Shown: in pieces, positions 26,246 to 36,747 of the stretch
Layout of the letters: every line of letters begins with the position of its first letter
Numbering within the stretch: position 1 is the stretch's first letter
Assembly: GCF_019805165.1 (NCBI RefSeq)
Contig: NZ_RWIJ01000006.1
Location: forward strand, 1 to 64,000
Length of the DNA: 64,000 nt
Source of the DNA: Azospirillum sp. 412522
GTDB lineage: Bacteria; Pseudomonadota; Alphaproteobacteria; Azospirillales; Azospirillaceae
Reading direction: 5' to 3'
The notes under the pieces: model-generated
Told to the model about the DNA's origin: nothing
Database searches by the model: none
What the model saw: only the letters and a program-made list of their open reading frames with translations
Translations under genes and position numbers: made by a program

Positions 26246-28291
26246 TCACGACCCGTTGGGAGGCGGCGTCTCCGCGGCGGCGGTCCGGCCTTGGCCTTGG
26301 GCCGCATACCATTCGTCGAAGTCGGGGTTGCGGGCGGAATCGTAATCCAGCTCCTCCAGGATCGAGGCGGCCGACGCCCGCCCGTGGCCGTGCTGCGGAT
26401 CCCAGCCCTCCCCATCGGGCGGGGCGCGGCGGACCATGCGGAGCAGGCGGTCCCGGAGCGCCGCATTGTCCATCGGCAGGCCCTTGCGGATCGATCGGGC
26501 ATAGATCAGCGCGACCAGTCCGGTCACCGCCGGGGCGGCCATGCTGGTCCCATACTTCTCGATCACCCCGGTCACCGTCCGCGACCACGCCGCCTTGACG
26601 CGGTGTCCGGGGGCGGAGAGGTCCGGCTTCTGGCGTCCGTCGCGGGTGGGGCCGGCGCTGGAGAAGAAGGAGATGGGGGTTCCGGCGGAATGGGCGTCGT
26701 GGGACCCGACGACGATGGTCGAACGCCCGGTGGAGATCGACCCCAGCATGTGGGAGGCGACCGGCCGGGTGAACTGCGCCTGGCCGGCGTCGAACCGCTC
26801 GATCCAGGCATGATAATCGATAGGTCCGTCGTCCAGGGCGCGGAGCCGGATGGTCCATTCCCCCTTCGGCGCCCCCACGGCGATCCAGATGCCGATCACG
26901 TTGTCGCGGTTGTTGGGGTCGTCCAGCCGGTTGACGATGAAGACCGCCGGCGGTTTGTCGGGAAGGCCGTAAGGCAGCGACCGGTCGGGGAGGACGGGCC
27001 CGATCTCGGTGCCGTCGGGGGCGACCAGCGTCACCGCCAACCGGCGCGAGCCGGGATACCACAGCTCCACCTCGCCGCCGGCAGGGGTGTCGGGGAAACC
27101 GACGGGGGCGAGCGTGCTGATCTGCCAGCCGATGGAATGATCGCCGACGGACGGGACGGTGCCGCTGGTGTGGGTTCCGCTCTGCTGGGAATTGCCGGCG
27201 GCGACCACAACGGCCCGGTAGGGGGCCGCGTTCACCATGGCGTCCAGCCCCTGCTCCACCAGCGAGGTGCCGTCATGCGGGCCGCCGTTGGTTCCCAGGC
27301 TGAGGTTGACCACGCAGGGCCGGTTCCCGGCCGCGGTGAAGATGAAATTGACCGCTTCCAGCAGCTGGACGGTGCTGCCCAGCGTGTGGTTCAGCTGGTC
27401 CGGCGTGTTGACGGGGCTGGGAAGCTTGGCGTCGACGAAGATCAGCGACGCCTTGGGCGCCACGCCGGGCTGCTTCGACCCCAGGCCGTTGCCGGCTGCG
27501 ATGTCCATGACGTGGGTGCCGTGGGTGCCGTTCGCCTCGGGCCTCTTGGGATCGTCCTCGGCGGGGGCGTAGCCGAGCGCCCGATAGGGATCGCCGGCGC
27601 ACAGCGCCGCGTCGATCTGTTCGGAGACATACATGGCGCCGTAAGGGGCGGGCGAGTTCGGCGTGCCGGACTGATCCCACAGTGCCAGCAGGCGCGTGCG
27701 TCCGTCCGCCTGCCGGAAGTTCCGGTGCATGTAGTCGCAGCCGAAATCGACGACGCCGACGATGACGCCCTCGCCGTCCCGGTGCGCGTGCTGGACCCAG
27801 GGGGGCAGCAGGCCCGGCACCGCCGGGGCGGGGAACCCGGGGACCGGGGCGGTGCCCAGCCCCATCTCGGTAATGGTGGCGTCCAGCGCCGAATGGGTCG
27901 CCTGCGCCGCCTTCAGGCTGAGCACCACGGCATGGGCATGCACCGCCTCCACCTGATCGGCGTCCAGCCGGCCGGTGACGATCCACGAGCCGTCGGCGGC
28001 CTTCCCGATGGTGTTGGCGGACATCACGCCCGGCAAGCCGGCCCACGCGTCCGGCGACGTGACCCGGGCGATGACCGGAACCTTTTCGACGGCCACCGCC
28101 GTGGCCGCGCTTCCGAGCGCCGATCGGCTATGGCGGCGGCCGTTGGTGTCGCGGTTGAGGATCCGGAGCTGGAGCCGGTGGTCCATCGGGGTTCCGGGGC
28201 CGCCCGGAAGCTTCCGGGCGGCGGACAGGTCGTCGGAATCGACCGGGGCCAGACCCATGTTGTGGACATGCAGAGGTAGCTGTGGCGCCAT
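26246..28291 (-). CDS. Subtilisin-like (S8) serine protease
   Basis: This is a 681-residue protein. A propeptide-like part (about 65-130) precedes the catalytic domain. The Asp motif is VVDFGCDYMHRNF, the His motif THGTHVMDIAAGNG and the Ser motif GTSMAAPAVTGLVA. The oxyanion Asn is in VVAAGNSQQSG. A domain of about 150 residues with VELWYPGSRRLAV is inserted between His and Ser, as in other large S8 enzymes. No signal peptide is seen after the chosen start MAPQLPLHV, so export is uncertain. A small propeptide-like gene lies downstream. Confidence 0.9.
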   Translation of the reverse strand: MAPQLPLHVHNMGLAPVDSDDLSAARKLPGGPGTPMDHRLQLRILNRDTNGRRHSRSALGSAATAVAVEKVPVIARVTSPDAWAGLPGVMSANTIGKAADGSWIVTGRLDADQVEAVHAHAVVLSLKAAQATHSALDATITEMGLGTAPVPGFPAPAVPGLLPPWVQHAHRDGEGVIVGVVDFGCDYMHRNFRQADGRTRLLALWDQSGTPNSPAPYGAMYVSEQIDAALCAGDPYRALGYAPAEDDPKRPEANGTHGTHVMDIAAGNGLGSKQPGVAPKASLIFVDAKLPSPVNTPDQLNHTLGSTVQLLEAVNFIFTAAGNRPCVVNLSLGTNGGPHDGTSLVEQGLDAMVNAAPYRAVVVAAGNSQQSGTHTSGTVPSVGDHSIGWQISTLAPVGFPDTPAGGEVELWYPGSRRLAVTLVAPDGTEIGPVLPDRSLPYGLPDKPPAVFIVNRLDDPNNRDNVIGIWIAVGAPKGEWTIRLRALDDGPIDYHAWIERFDAGQAQFTRPVASHMLGSISTGRSTIVVGSHDAHSAGTPISFFSSAGPTRDGRQKPDLSAPGHRVKAAWSRTVTGVIEKYGTSMAAPAVTGLVALIYARSIRKGLPMDNAALRDRLLRMVRRAPPDGEGWDPQHGHGRASAASILEELDYDSARNPDFDEWYAAQGQGRTAAAETPPPNGS

Positions 28292-28544
28292 CGGCGGGGG
28301 CCTCCATGAGCAGGGTCGGAACCACAGACGGAACTCCAGCCGGCCGGGCGGAAAGAGCATCCACGAAAGGATGCGGCAATCGACCGTTATGCATGCGGAA
28401 GAATGTTGTCTGCGTATTGCTGATATTTTTACGAAAGATACTTTTCGAATTGCAACCGCGCAGAGGGCGCGGGCTTTCCCCGAACCGGGATTCGCAGGGT
28501 TGCGCGTTCGTCGGAAGAGCGGAAGGACCGCCGGGATCCCCGTC

Positions 28545-31500
28545 TTACAGCCCGGTCGGGGTCGGCCGCGTGTCGGCGGTGCGGGTGGTGCCCTGGTCGA
28601 TCAGGGGCTGGAGCGCCGGGGCGAGGCTTTTCAGCAGTTGGGCGGGCAGGGCGCTGGTGAAGCGGTAGTTGTCGGCCTCCGGGCCATGGACGAAGGCGGT
28701 CATCGTGCCGAAGAAACGGTCGCCGATGTAGAAGACGAAGGTCGCCGTGCGGTTGACCGCCTTCGATTCGATCAGCACGCCGCCCGGTCCCCAGCGGTCG
28801 AGCCGGTGGTCGCCGGTGCCGGTCTTGCCGCCCATCGGGATCGGCGCGCCGGACGGATCCTTGAAGGACCCCCAGACCCGCTTGGCGGTGCCGTTCTGCG
28901 CCACGTCCATCAGGGCGCGGCGCAGGGTGGCGCAGACCTCGGGCCGCAGCACCCGCTCGCCCGTCAGCGGGCCGAGGCCCAGTTTCGCCTCGTAGGGCGT
29001 GCCGGCGGCGAAATGCAGCGAGCGGATCTTCACCGTCGGCTGCCGCACCCCGTCGTTCAGGATCAGCCCCATCAGCTCGGCCAGCGCCGCCGGCCGGTCG
29101 GCCGAGCTGCCGATGGCGGTCGCCAGCGACGGCACCAGCGTTTCGAACGGATAGCCGACGCTGCGCCACTGGGCGGTGATGCGCTGGAACGCCTCCTCCT
29201 CCAGGCCGATGCGGATGCGGGTGTTCTGGGCGGCCATGCCCTTCTTGAACAGCCAGCGGTAGCTTTCCTGGCGCTCGTCGGCGCTGGCGGCCAGCACCTC
29301 GGCGCGCTTGGCGTCGGGATGCCGCTGGAGATAGGCGACCAGCCACAGCTCCAGCGGATGGACGCGGGCGAGATAGCCGAGGTCGTTCAGCGGGAAGCGG
29401 TCCGGCCCGTACTTGGCGTAGAGCGCAGAGAGCTGGCTGTCGGACAGCGCGACGTCCGGCAGCCGGGCGCGCAGGAAGGCGGAGAATTCGGCCAGTCCGG
29501 CCTTGGGCCGCACGGTGCGGAAGATCACCGCCAGCCGGTGCGGCACCGGGCGCGAGCGGGTCGCCAGCCGGGCCAGCGCCTCGTCCGGGGTGCGCTTGCG
29601 GTAGTCGTTGTAGAAGCGGTTGAGGAAATCCGACCCCTCGCGGTCGGCGAAGCGGGCGAGATAGGCCTGACGGGCCGGGTGGTCGGGCGTGCGCAGGATG
29701 TCGGCGCCGTCGTCCGCCCCCTCGTCCATGTAGAACTGGACGACGTCGCGCATCAGCCGGATGAAGGGCAGGTTGACGCTGTTCCGCAGCGCCTCCTGCA
29801 CGGTCAGGATGCGGCCGTTGTCGTCCTTGTTGAAGTTCACGAAGCTGTGCTGGCCGCCGCCGGTGAAGAACACCTCGCCGGGACTGGCGGAATAGCGCCG
29901 CTCCATCGCCGCCCCCAGCATGGCCGGCAGCCGGCGGTCGGGCGCCGAGGCCAGCCACGCCGTCGCCCAGCGCGTCAGGTTGTCCGAGGCCTCGTCCTCG
30001 ACGTCGGCCAGCAGCTCCTTCGGCAGGTGGGCGTAACGGCTGTGCAGTTCCGCCACGATCTCCAGATAGGTGGTCAGCGTCCGCAGCTTGGCGGTGGAGC
30101 CGAGATCGAGCTTCGCCCCGTCGTTGATGTCCAGCGGCTGGTCGAGGTTGTCGGCCTGGACGCGCAGGTAGTTGGCCTCCGGACCCCGCTCGTAGAGCGT
30201 GATCGAGTAGACCAGCTTCGACAGGTCATTGTTGCGGGCGTCGAGCAGCCGCTCTCCGGTCAGCCCCAGCGAGCGGGCATAGTCGGGTTCGTTCAGCTTG
30301 CCCAGCACCTCCACCACGCGGGCCTGCGTCTGGGCATCCAGGGTGGATTGCGCGGTCAGGTCGAGCCGGTCGAGCGCGTAGAGGTTGGACACGCCGAGCA
30401 TGCCGAGCAGCCGGGCGCGGATGGCGTTGGTCGCCTTCTGCTCGACATAGGAGGTGGCGGGAGCGGTCGGCGCCTCCTCGCCGAAGACCAGCGGCGTGGC
30501 GAGCGCGGCGTCGCGGAGGACCGCGTCAATCACGCCGGCCTGGGCCAGCGCCCGCAGATGGGCGTCGGCCAGCCGGTCGAGCGCCGGGCGGTCCTGGATC
30601 AGGTAATGGGACGGCCGCCGCTGGGCCAGCAGCAGGGCCAGCACCTGCTTGTAGGCCAGCGCCTTCAGCTGCAGGGCGCGCGGGTCGCCTGCGGGATCGC
30701 CGAGGACGCGCTTGGCGATGGCGAGGTCGGTGCCGAACCACGCCCAGAGCCCGTCGCCCAGCCCGTTCACCTCGCCGAAGCCGGCCCTGGCGGTCAGCGG
30801 GGTGGAGTTCAGGTAATCGACCAGGATGCGGCGGCGCGCCTCGGTGGTGTCCTCGCCGTCGCTGTAGGCGCGGACGCTGGCCGACGCCATCTGGCGCAGC
30901 TTCTCGACGCTGCCGACGGTCTGGCCGTCGGGCGAATGGCGGTATTTCTCGATCTGGGTGGCGAGGGTCGAACCGCCGGGGGAGCGCTGGCCCGGCCGGA
31001 CCATCTGCAGGGGCAGCATCGCCACCGCGGCGCCGAAGCGGTCCCATTCCACCGCCGGGTTGCGGCGCGGCTGGTCCTCGTCCAGCAACTCGCGGTTTTC
31101 GATGAACAGCAGCGTGTCGGCGACCAGCTTCGGCACGTCGCCGAAGCCGTCGAACACCCGCTCGGGATAACGGGCCGCATACATGACGGCGCCGTTGCGG
31201 TCGAGCAGGGTCAGCCCGGCCTGCGTTTTCTCGCGATAGATCGGAAAGCCGCCGCCGGCCATGAAGCGGTCGAGCGCCGGCGACAGCACCGCCTGCCGTT
31301 CGACCGCATAGAGGTCATGGGTCAGCGCGTCGAGCTGGCCGGGCAGGGCGGTGTAGCCGAGACGCTCGTTGTAGGGGCCGTGCTTGGGGTAGCGCGCCTG
31401 CGGGTTGGGGCCTTCGCGCAAGGAGACGGTCATCGACTGGGCGACGCCGGACAGCAGCCGGGCCTGGAGACGCGAGGTCTCCATCTCCCGCCAGCCGGCA

Positions 31501-31589
31501 TAGCCGGCGGCGGCCACGGTGGTCGCCAGCGTGACCCCGATCGCCGCACGCCGCGCCCAGCGTCCGACCTGCATCCACCCCTTTGCCAT
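28545..31589 (-). CDS. Class A penicillin-binding protein (transglycosylase/transpeptidase)
   Basis: This 1014-residue protein has a short N-terminal membrane anchor (AAIGVTLATTVAAAGYAGW). The GT51 glycosyltransferase domain has the catalytic E164 (FIENRE) and GGSTLATQIEK at 205-215. The transpeptidase domain has S498-x-x-K501 (DLGSTAKLRT), SVN and the GGKTGTGD box. It polymerises and cross-links peptidoglycan in the periplasm. A long insert of about 300 residues lies between the SVN and KTG motifs. This resembles the large PBP family of Rhodospirillales more than PBP1a/1b. Confidence 0.9.
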   Translation of the reverse strand: MAKGWMQVGRWARRAAIGVTLATTVAAAGYAGWREMETSRLQARLLSGVAQSMTVSLREGPNPQARYPKHGPYNERLGYTALPGQLDALTHDLYAVERQAVLSPALDRFMAGGGFPIYREKTQAGLTLLDRNGAVMYAARYPERVFDGFGDVPKLVADTLLFIENRELLDEDQPRRNPAVEWDRFGAAVAMLPLQMVRPGQRSPGGSTLATQIEKYRHSPDGQTVGSVEKLRQMASASVRAYSDGEDTTEARRRILVDYLNSTPLTARAGFGEVNGLGDGLWAWFGTDLAIAKRVLGDPAGDPRALQLKALAYKQVLALLLAQRRPSHYLIQDRPALDRLADAHLRALAQAGVIDAVLRDAALATPLVFGEEAPTAPATSYVEQKATNAIRARLLGMLGVSNLYALDRLDLTAQSTLDAQTQARVVEVLGKLNEPDYARSLGLTGERLLDARNNDLSKLVYSITLYERGPEANYLRVQADNLDQPLDINDGAKLDLGSTAKLRTLTTYLEIVAELHSRYAHLPKELLADVEDEASDNLTRWATAWLASAPDRRLPAMLGAAMERRYSASPGEVFFTGGGQHSFVNFNKDDNGRILTVQEALRNSVNLPFIRLMRDVVQFYMDEGADDGADILRTPDHPARQAYLARFADREGSDFLNRFYNDYRKRTPDEALARLATRSRPVPHRLAVIFRTVRPKAGLAEFSAFLRARLPDVALSDSQLSALYAKYGPDRFPLNDLGYLARVHPLELWLVAYLQRHPDAKRAEVLAASADERQESYRWLFKKGMAAQNTRIRIGLEEEAFQRITAQWRSVGYPFETLVPSLATAIGSSADRPAALAELMGLILNDGVRQPTVKIRSLHFAAGTPYEAKLGLGPLTGERVLRPEVCATLRRALMDVAQNGTAKRVWGSFKDPSGAPIPMGGKTGTGDHRLDRWGPGGVLIESKAVNRTATFVFYIGDRFFGTMTAFVHGPEADNYRFTSALPAQLLKSLAPALQPLIDQGTTRTADTRPTPTGL

Positions 31590-31684
31590 CTTGGATGCGC
31601 ACCCCCTGCCGCCCGACCCACAGGGTCAATGTAGGCCGGAACGATAGGCGATTTATGGTTAATGGGGGTTTAAGGCGGTGCCTC

Positions 31685-33034
31685 TCACCCCTCCAGCAGC
31701 GCCTTCGCCCGCGCCGCCAGTTCGGCCAGCGGAACCTCGACCTGCTCGCCCTTGACCAGATGCTTCAGGGTCGCGGTGCCGCGGGCCTGCTCGTCGGAGC
31801 CCATCAGCAGCACGACGGGGATGCCGGCGCGGTCGGCGTATTTCATCTGCTTGGCGATCTTGCCGCCGTCGAGCTGGATTTCCGTGTTGATGCCGGCGGC
31901 GCGCAGCTCGCTGGCCATGCGGAAATAATCGGCGGACAAGGCCGGGTCCATCTGCGTCACCAGCACCTGCGCGGTCGGGGCGGCGTCCTTGATCAGGCCG
32001 GCCTCCATCAGCTGGTAGAACAGGCGGGTGGCGCCGATGGAGATGCCGACACCCGGCAGCTTCGACTTGGTGTAGTGGCTGGCGAGATTCTCGTAGCGCC
32101 CGCCCGAGCAGACCGAGCCGATGCCGGGATGGTCGTTCAGGAAGGTCTCGTAGACGGTGCCGGTGTAGTAGTCGAGGCCGCGCGCGATGGCGAGGTTGAT
32201 GCGCACCGTGCCCTCCGGCACCTGGAAGGCGTTCAGTCCCTCGATGACGGTGGTCAGCTCGCCGACGCCCTCGCGGAACAGGGCGGTCTCGATGTCGAGC
32301 GCGCCCAGCGCGGCCAGCGTCTCGGCGTTGGTGCCGGTCATGGCGATCAGCGACAGGATGGTGTCGGCGGCATGCTCGGTCACGCCGAGGCCGAGCAGGC
32401 TGGCGCGCACCTTGTCCTGGCCGATCTTGTCCAGCTTGTCGATCTCGCGCAGCACCAGCACGCGGGTGTCGGCGTCGGCGACGCCCAGACCGTCGAGCAG
32501 GCCCAGCAGGATCTTGCGGTTGTTCACGTTGATGGTGAAGCCGCCGAAGTTCAGCTCGGTGAAGACATGGTGGATCACCGCCGGGATCTCGGCGTCGTAA
32601 TGGGCGGACAGGCTGTCCTTGCCGATCACGTCGATGTCGCACTGGTAGAATTCGCGGAAGCGCCCGCGCTGCGCCCGCTCGCCGCGGTAGACCCGCTGGA
32701 TCTGGTAGCGGCGGAACGGGAAGGCGAGGTCGCGCTCATGCTCCGCCACATAGCGGGCGAGCGGCACGGTCAGGTCGAAGCGCAAGGCCAGCTCCGGCTT
32801 GTTGCCCTGCTGGATGGCGCCGGTGGACTGGACGAAATAGACCTGCTTCTCCGTCTCGCCGCCCGACTTGGTCAGCAGCGTGTCGACCGTCTCGAACACC
32901 GGGGTTTCGACGGGGACGAAGCCGAACCGCTCGTAGCCGCGGCGGATGGTGTCCAGCATGCGCTGGAAGGCCACCTGCTGGCGCGGCAGCAGCTCCATCG
33001 TTCCGGGCGGGGTGCGGGGCGTGATCAGGCTCAT
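31685..33034 (-). CDS. hisS: Histidine-tRNA ligase
   Basis: This is a 449-residue class II synthetase. Motif 2 reads [20 protein letters not shown], the histidine-specific segment is [14 protein letters not shown], and the C-terminal anticodon domain follows (GAGI-like [20 protein letters not shown]). The start at [11 protein letters not shown] is the family start; the frame opens upstream to 33190 without support. Confidence 0.96.
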   Translation of the reverse strand: MSLITPRTPPGTMELLPRQQVAFQRMLDTIRRGYERFGFVPVETPVFETVDTLLTKSGGETEKQVYFVQSTGAIQQGNKPELALRFDLTVPLARYVAEHERDLAFPFRRYQIQRVYRGERAQRGRFREFYQCDIDVIGKDSLSAHYDAEIPAVIHHVFTELNFGGFTINVNNRKILLGLLDGLGVADADTRVLVLREIDKLDKIGQDKVRASLLGLGVTEHAADTILSLIAMTGTNAETLAALGALDIETALFREGVGELTTVIEGLNAFQVPEGTVRINLAIARGLDYYTGTVYETFLNDHPGIGSVCSGGRYENLASHYTKSKLPGVGISIGATRLFYQLMEAGLIKDAAPTAQVLVTQMDPALSADYFRMASELRAAGINTEIQLDGGKIAKQMKYADRAGIPVVLLMGSDEQARGTATLKHLVKGEQVEVPLAELAARAKALLEG

Positions 33035-33239
33035 CGGAGAAGGTCCGCGCTTGGATGGGAAAAGCGTGCGATTTCTAGCCCCTTTCGCCGCCCCCGTCAC
33101 CCGGACCTCAAAGGCCGGCGAAAAATTTTTCGGTGCCCATGCAAATTTTTGGGAAGGGCGTGGAATGAACGGCAGCGGGGCCACGTTCATCTAAGCACGA
33201 TCCCGCAACGAGGATCGCTCACCGAAATGGAGAAACCAA

Positions 33240-33785
33240 ATGTCCGGCACCGTCTTCGGGTCGCGTATCCGCTCGTCCGTTTCGACCTTTGCGTTCGCCG
33301 CCCTGCTGGCGGCAGCCCCCGTGCTGGGCGCGGGCGCCGCAACCGTCGTCCCGGCCGCTCCGGCCGCGTCCGCCCCCGCCGCGACGACCGACTCCACCAC
33401 CACGGCTCCGGCCCCGTCCACCAAGGTCGAGCAGAAAGCCGACCACAAGGCTGTCACCAAGACCGAGGCGACCAAGACCGATGCCGGCAAGACCAAGCAT
33501 GAGCAGGTCGCGGCCACCCCGAAGGCCGAGGTGACCAGGACCCAGGCCGACGCCGTCGCCAAGGAGCTGGGCGCCAAGCCGACCGATCAGCTTTCGGTCC
33601 AGCTCGGCAAGTACCACGAGCAGATGATGGCCGCCCATGCGCTGAAGGACAGCGCCGCCCGCGACAAGGCGGTGGCCGAGGCGCGGCAGCAGCTCGCCAG
33701 CATCGGCGGCAAGCCGGTGACGGCCGAGCAGGCGGCGAAGATCGACGGCATCCTCGGCCTGAAGACCTCGACGACCATCCAGTAA
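33240..33785 (+). CDS. Secreted hypothetical protein with C-terminal helical module (copy 1)
   Basis: This 181-residue protein has an N-terminal signal peptide (FAFAALLAAAPVLGAGA), an Ala/Thr/Lys-rich low-complexity linker (40-100) and a helical C-terminal module (about 100-176). The module contains KYHEQMMAAHALKD, then RQQLASIGGKPVTAEQAAKI and DGILGL. The same pattern ends the protein encoded at 38060-38671 on the other strand. Function unknown; periplasmic or extracellular. The ATG at 33240 has GAGAAACCAA upstream, a weak ribosome-binding site. Confidence 0.72.
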   Translation: MSGTVFGSRIRSSVSTFAFAALLAAAPVLGAGAATVVPAAPAASAPAATTDSTTTAPAPSTKVEQKADHKAVTKTEATKTDAGKTKHEQVAATPKAEVTRTQADAVAKELGAKPTDQLSVQLGKYHEQMMAAHALKDSAARDKAVAEARQQLASIGGKPVTAEQAAKIDGILGLKTSTTIQ

Positions 33786-33814
33786 GGACGTTCGGGCCAG
33801 CAGGGACCTTCGGG

Positions 33815-33862
33815 GCGGCTCCCACCCGCCAACGCCGGCCGGCGGGTGGGGGCCGCTTCTTC
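33815..33862 (+). terminator. Terminator after the secreted protein gene
   Basis: A 16-bp stem (GCGGCTCCCACCCGCC with its complement, one G-T pair) and a 10-nt loop are followed by TTCTTC. It lies 29 bases after the stop. Confidence 0.8.
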
Positions 33863-33955
33863 CCGGGGACAGCCTCTGTTGAGATGCGGCGGCGATGGCG
33901 ATAGAACGTCGTCCAAGCCAACCGCCCCCTCGACAGCAGCGCCGGGACCCGATCC

Positions 33956-35011
33956 ATGCCGAACGAATGCCTTGTCATCCGCCGTCCCGACGACTGGCAT
34001 GTCCATCTGCGCGACGGCGCCATGCTGAAGGCGGTTCTGCCCTTCACCGCCCGCCAGTTCGGCCGCGCCATCGTGATGCCGAACCTGAAGCCGCCGGTGG
34101 CGACGGCCGCCGACGCCGTCGCCTATCGCGAGCGCATCCTGGCGGCATTGCCGGACGGCGTCGCCTTCACCCCGCTGATGACCGCCTACCTGACCGACGG
34201 CACCGACGCCGCGGATCTGGCGCAGGGCTTCACGGACGGGGTGTTCGCCGCCGCCAAGCTCTATCCGGCCAACGCCACCACCAACAGCGCCCATGGCGTC
34301 ACCGACATCGCCCGCATCGCCCCGGTGCTGGAGCGCATGGCGGAAATCGGCATGCCGCTGCTGATCCATGGCGAGGTGACCGACCAGTCGGTCGACATCT
34401 TCGACCGCGAGGCGGTGTTCATCGACACCATCCTGGCCCCGCTGCTGGAGCGCCACCCGACCCTGCGCGTGGTGCTGGAGCATGTGACGACGGCGGACGC
34501 CGTGCAGTTCGTGCGGGCGCATGCCGCCAGCGGCCGGATCGGCGCCACCATCACGGCGCACCATCTGCTGATCAACCGCAGCCACATCTTCCAGGGCGGC
34601 ATCCGCCCGCACCTCTACTGCCTGCCGATCGCCAAGCGCGAGACCCATCGGGTTGCCCTGGTCGAGGCGGCGATCTCCGGCGAGGGGCCGTTCTTCCTGG
34701 GCACCGACACCGCCCCGCACACGGTGACGGCGAAGGAGGCGGCCTGCGGCTGCGCCGGCTGCTTCACCGCCGCCAACGCCCTGGAACTCTATGCCGAGGC
34801 GTTCGACGAGGCGGGCGCGCTCGACCGGCTGGAGGCCTTCGCCAGCCTGAACGGCCCGCGCTTCTACAACCTGCCGGTCAGCGAGGAGCGCGTGGCGCTG
34901 GAGCGCCGTCCGTCGGTCGCCCCCGACCTGATCCTGGTCAGCGAGGGCGACGCCGTGCTGCCCTTCCGCAGCGGCGAGACCCTGCGCTGGAGCTTTGCCG
35001 GCGCGGTGTGA
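33956..35011 (+). CDS. pyrC: Dihydroorotase, class II
   Basis: This 351-residue enzyme cyclises carbamoyl aspartate in pyrimidine synthesis. The metal ligands are in DDWHVHLRD (H15, H17), the carboxylated lysine is K101 ([13 protein letters not shown]), and later ligands lie in LLIHGEV, LEHVTT and GTDTAPH. Length and motifs match the E. coli PyrC type, not the longer class I form. It is a single gene between a terminator and a convergent neighbour. Confidence 0.96.
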   Translation: MPNECLVIRRPDDWHVHLRDGAMLKAVLPFTARQFGRAIVMPNLKPPVATAADAVAYRERILAALPDGVAFTPLMTAYLTDGTDAADLAQGFTDGVFAAAKLYPANATTNSAHGVTDIARIAPVLERMAEIGMPLLIHGEVTDQSVDIFDREAVFIDTILAPLLERHPTLRVVLEHVTTADAVQFVRAHAASGRIGATITAHHLLINRSHIFQGGIRPHLYCLPIAKRETHRVALVEAAISGEGPFFLGTDTAPHTVTAKEAACGCAGCFTAANALELYAEAFDEAGALDRLEAFASLNGPRFYNLPVSEERVALERRPSVAPDLILVSEGDAVLPFRSGETLRWSFAGAV

Positions 35012-35019
35012 GGCGAACA

Positions 35020-35046
35020 GGGCCGCGCTCCATCCGGGCGCGGCCC
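35020..35046. terminator. Bidirectional hairpin between pyrC and xseA
   Basis: A perfect 9-bp stem GGGCCGCGC/GCGCGGCCC with a 9-nt loop lies between two convergent stops. The following CCTTCC is only a weak pyrimidine run. Confidence 0.6.
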
Positions 35047-35054
35047 CTTCCGAC

Positions 35055-36674
35055 TTAGAAAAGCGTTCCCTGCACCGGAACCACCCGCGGCTTGCGCGGT
35101 ACGGCCTTCTTCTCCGCTTTGGTGTCGGTCAGCGGCTCGTGCGTTGCTTCTACCTTTGCGCCGCCATCGACCGTTGCGGCAACTTTGGTGTCATCGGCGA
35201 AGACGATGTTGACCGGCAGACCTGGCGTCGCCTGATCGGCGCGGGTGACCGGGCGGCCGTCGCGGTCCTCCACCAGCGCGAAGCCGCGGGCCAGCACGCC
35301 CTTGTAGCTGTAGCTCTCGAGCAGCTGGCCGAGCGACGCCAGCTTCGCCGCCTTGTCGGCGACGCCCTTGGCATAGCTGCGGTCGAGGCGCGGCGTCAGG
35401 TCGGCGATGCGGCGCTCGCCGTCGGCCAGCTTCACCCGGGCCGGAGTCAGCGACAGCCGGGCGGCGACGCGGTCGAACCGCCCGCCGGCGGTGGTCACCG
35501 CATGGCGCAGGGCCGAGTCGAGCGCCCGGCTTTCCGACGCCAGCTTCTGCTCCGCCTGGGCCAACTTCTCGCGCGGGTGGCGCAGCTTGGCGGCCAGTTC
35601 GCCGACCCGGGTGCGGCGGCGTTCCAGCAGGGCGGCGGCCGCGAGGTTCAGCCGCTCCGCCCGGTCGTCCAGCCGCTGGGCATGGCCCTCCAGCAGGGCG
35701 CGGGGATCGCCGAGGCCGCGGGCCAGCCCCTCCACCCGGTTGCGGCGGTCCTCCACCGCGCGCGAGGCGCTGGCGAGCAGGCGGCGCTCGTCGTCGAGGA
35801 TCTGGGCCAGCAGCTCGCCGCGCACCGGCACCGCCATCTCGGCGGCGGCGGTCGGGGTGGGCGCGCGCAGGTCGGACGCGAAGTCGATCAGCGTGGTGTC
35901 GGTCTCGTGCCCGACGGCGGAGATCAGCGGGATGGCGCTGGCCGCCGCGGCGCGGACGACATTCTCCTCGTTGAAGGCCATCAGGTCCTCCAGCGAGCCG
36001 CCGCCGCGCGCGACGATGATCAGGTCCGGCCGCGGCACCCGGCCGCCGCCCGGCTGGATGCGGTTGAAGCCCTCGATCGCCGCCGTCACCTCGGCCGCCG
36101 CGCGCTCTCCCTGGACGGCGACCGGCCACAGCAGGACATGGCGGGGGAAACGGTCGTTCAGCCGGTGCAGGATGTCGCGGATGACCGCCCCGGTGGGAGA
36201 GGTGACGACGCCGATCACGTCGGGCAGGAAGGGGATGCGCTTCTTGCGGGCGGGATCGAACAGCCCCTCCGCCGCCAGCCGGCGCTTGCGCTCCTCCAGC
36301 ATCTTCAGGAGCGCGCCTTCGCCGGCCAGCTCCATCGACTCGACGATCAGCTGGTATTGCGAGCGGCCGGGGTAGGTCGTCATGCGCCCGGTGACGATGA
36401 CCTCCAGCCCCTCCTCCGGCCGGACCGCCAGCTTCGCCATGGTGCCGCGCCAGCACACCGCCTCGATCACCGCCGTGTCGTCCTTGAGGCGCATGTAGCA
36501 GTGGCCGGAGCTGTGCTTCTTCGGCTGGCTGATCTCGCCGCGGACGCGGACGAAGCCGAATTCCTCCTCGATGCTGCGCTTCAGCCGGCGGGCGAGGTCG
36601 CCGACGGTGAATTCCGGAAGGTTGGAGCCGGGGCGCGGTTCGGGGGCGATGAGGGGTGCGTTTTCGGACGTCAT
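35055..36674 (-). CDS. xseA: Exodeoxyribonuclease VII large subunit
   Basis: This is a 539-residue protein. An N-terminal OB fold ([20 protein letters not shown]) precedes the catalytic domain ([37 protein letters not shown]) and a long coiled coil. The C-terminus ends with a Lys/Pro tail. With XseB it degrades single-stranded DNA in repair. The chosen start (MTSENAPL) fits the family; xseB is not in the window. Confidence 0.95.
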   Translation of the reverse strand: MTSENAPLIAPEPRPGSNLPEFTVGDLARRLKRSIEEEFGFVRVRGEISQPKKHSSGHCYMRLKDDTAVIEAVCWRGTMAKLAVRPEEGLEVIVTGRMTTYPGRSQYQLIVESMELAGEGALLKMLEERKRRLAAEGLFDPARKKRIPFLPDVIGVVTSPTGAVIRDILHRLNDRFPRHVLLWPVAVQGERAAAEVTAAIEGFNRIQPGGGRVPRPDLIIVARGGGSLEDLMAFNEENVVRAAAASAIPLISAVGHETDTTLIDFASDLRAPTPTAAAEMAVPVRGELLAQILDDERRLLASASRAVEDRRNRVEGLARGLGDPRALLEGHAQRLDDRAERLNLAAAALLERRRTRVGELAAKLRHPREKLAQAEQKLASESRALDSALRHAVTTAGGRFDRVAARLSLTPARVKLADGERRIADLTPRLDRSYAKGVADKAAKLASLGQLLESYSYKGVLARGFALVEDRDGRPVTRADQATPGLPVNIVFADDTKVAATVDGGAKVEATHEPLTDTKAEKKAVPRKPRVVPVQGTLF

Positions 36675-36747
36675 GGCGCTCTTGAGTTGGGGCGCCGCCA
36701 TGATACAAGGCGCGCAGATCGCAACAAGGCGGAAGGAGCGCCACCCC

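Noticed and set aside
27975..31634. Open frame of 1219 codons on the plus strand across the subtilase and PBP genes
   Set aside because: It is the opposite strand of two genes with complete catalytic motifs; its product is His/Gly/Arg-rich and without domains. Long antisense frames are expected at this GC content.
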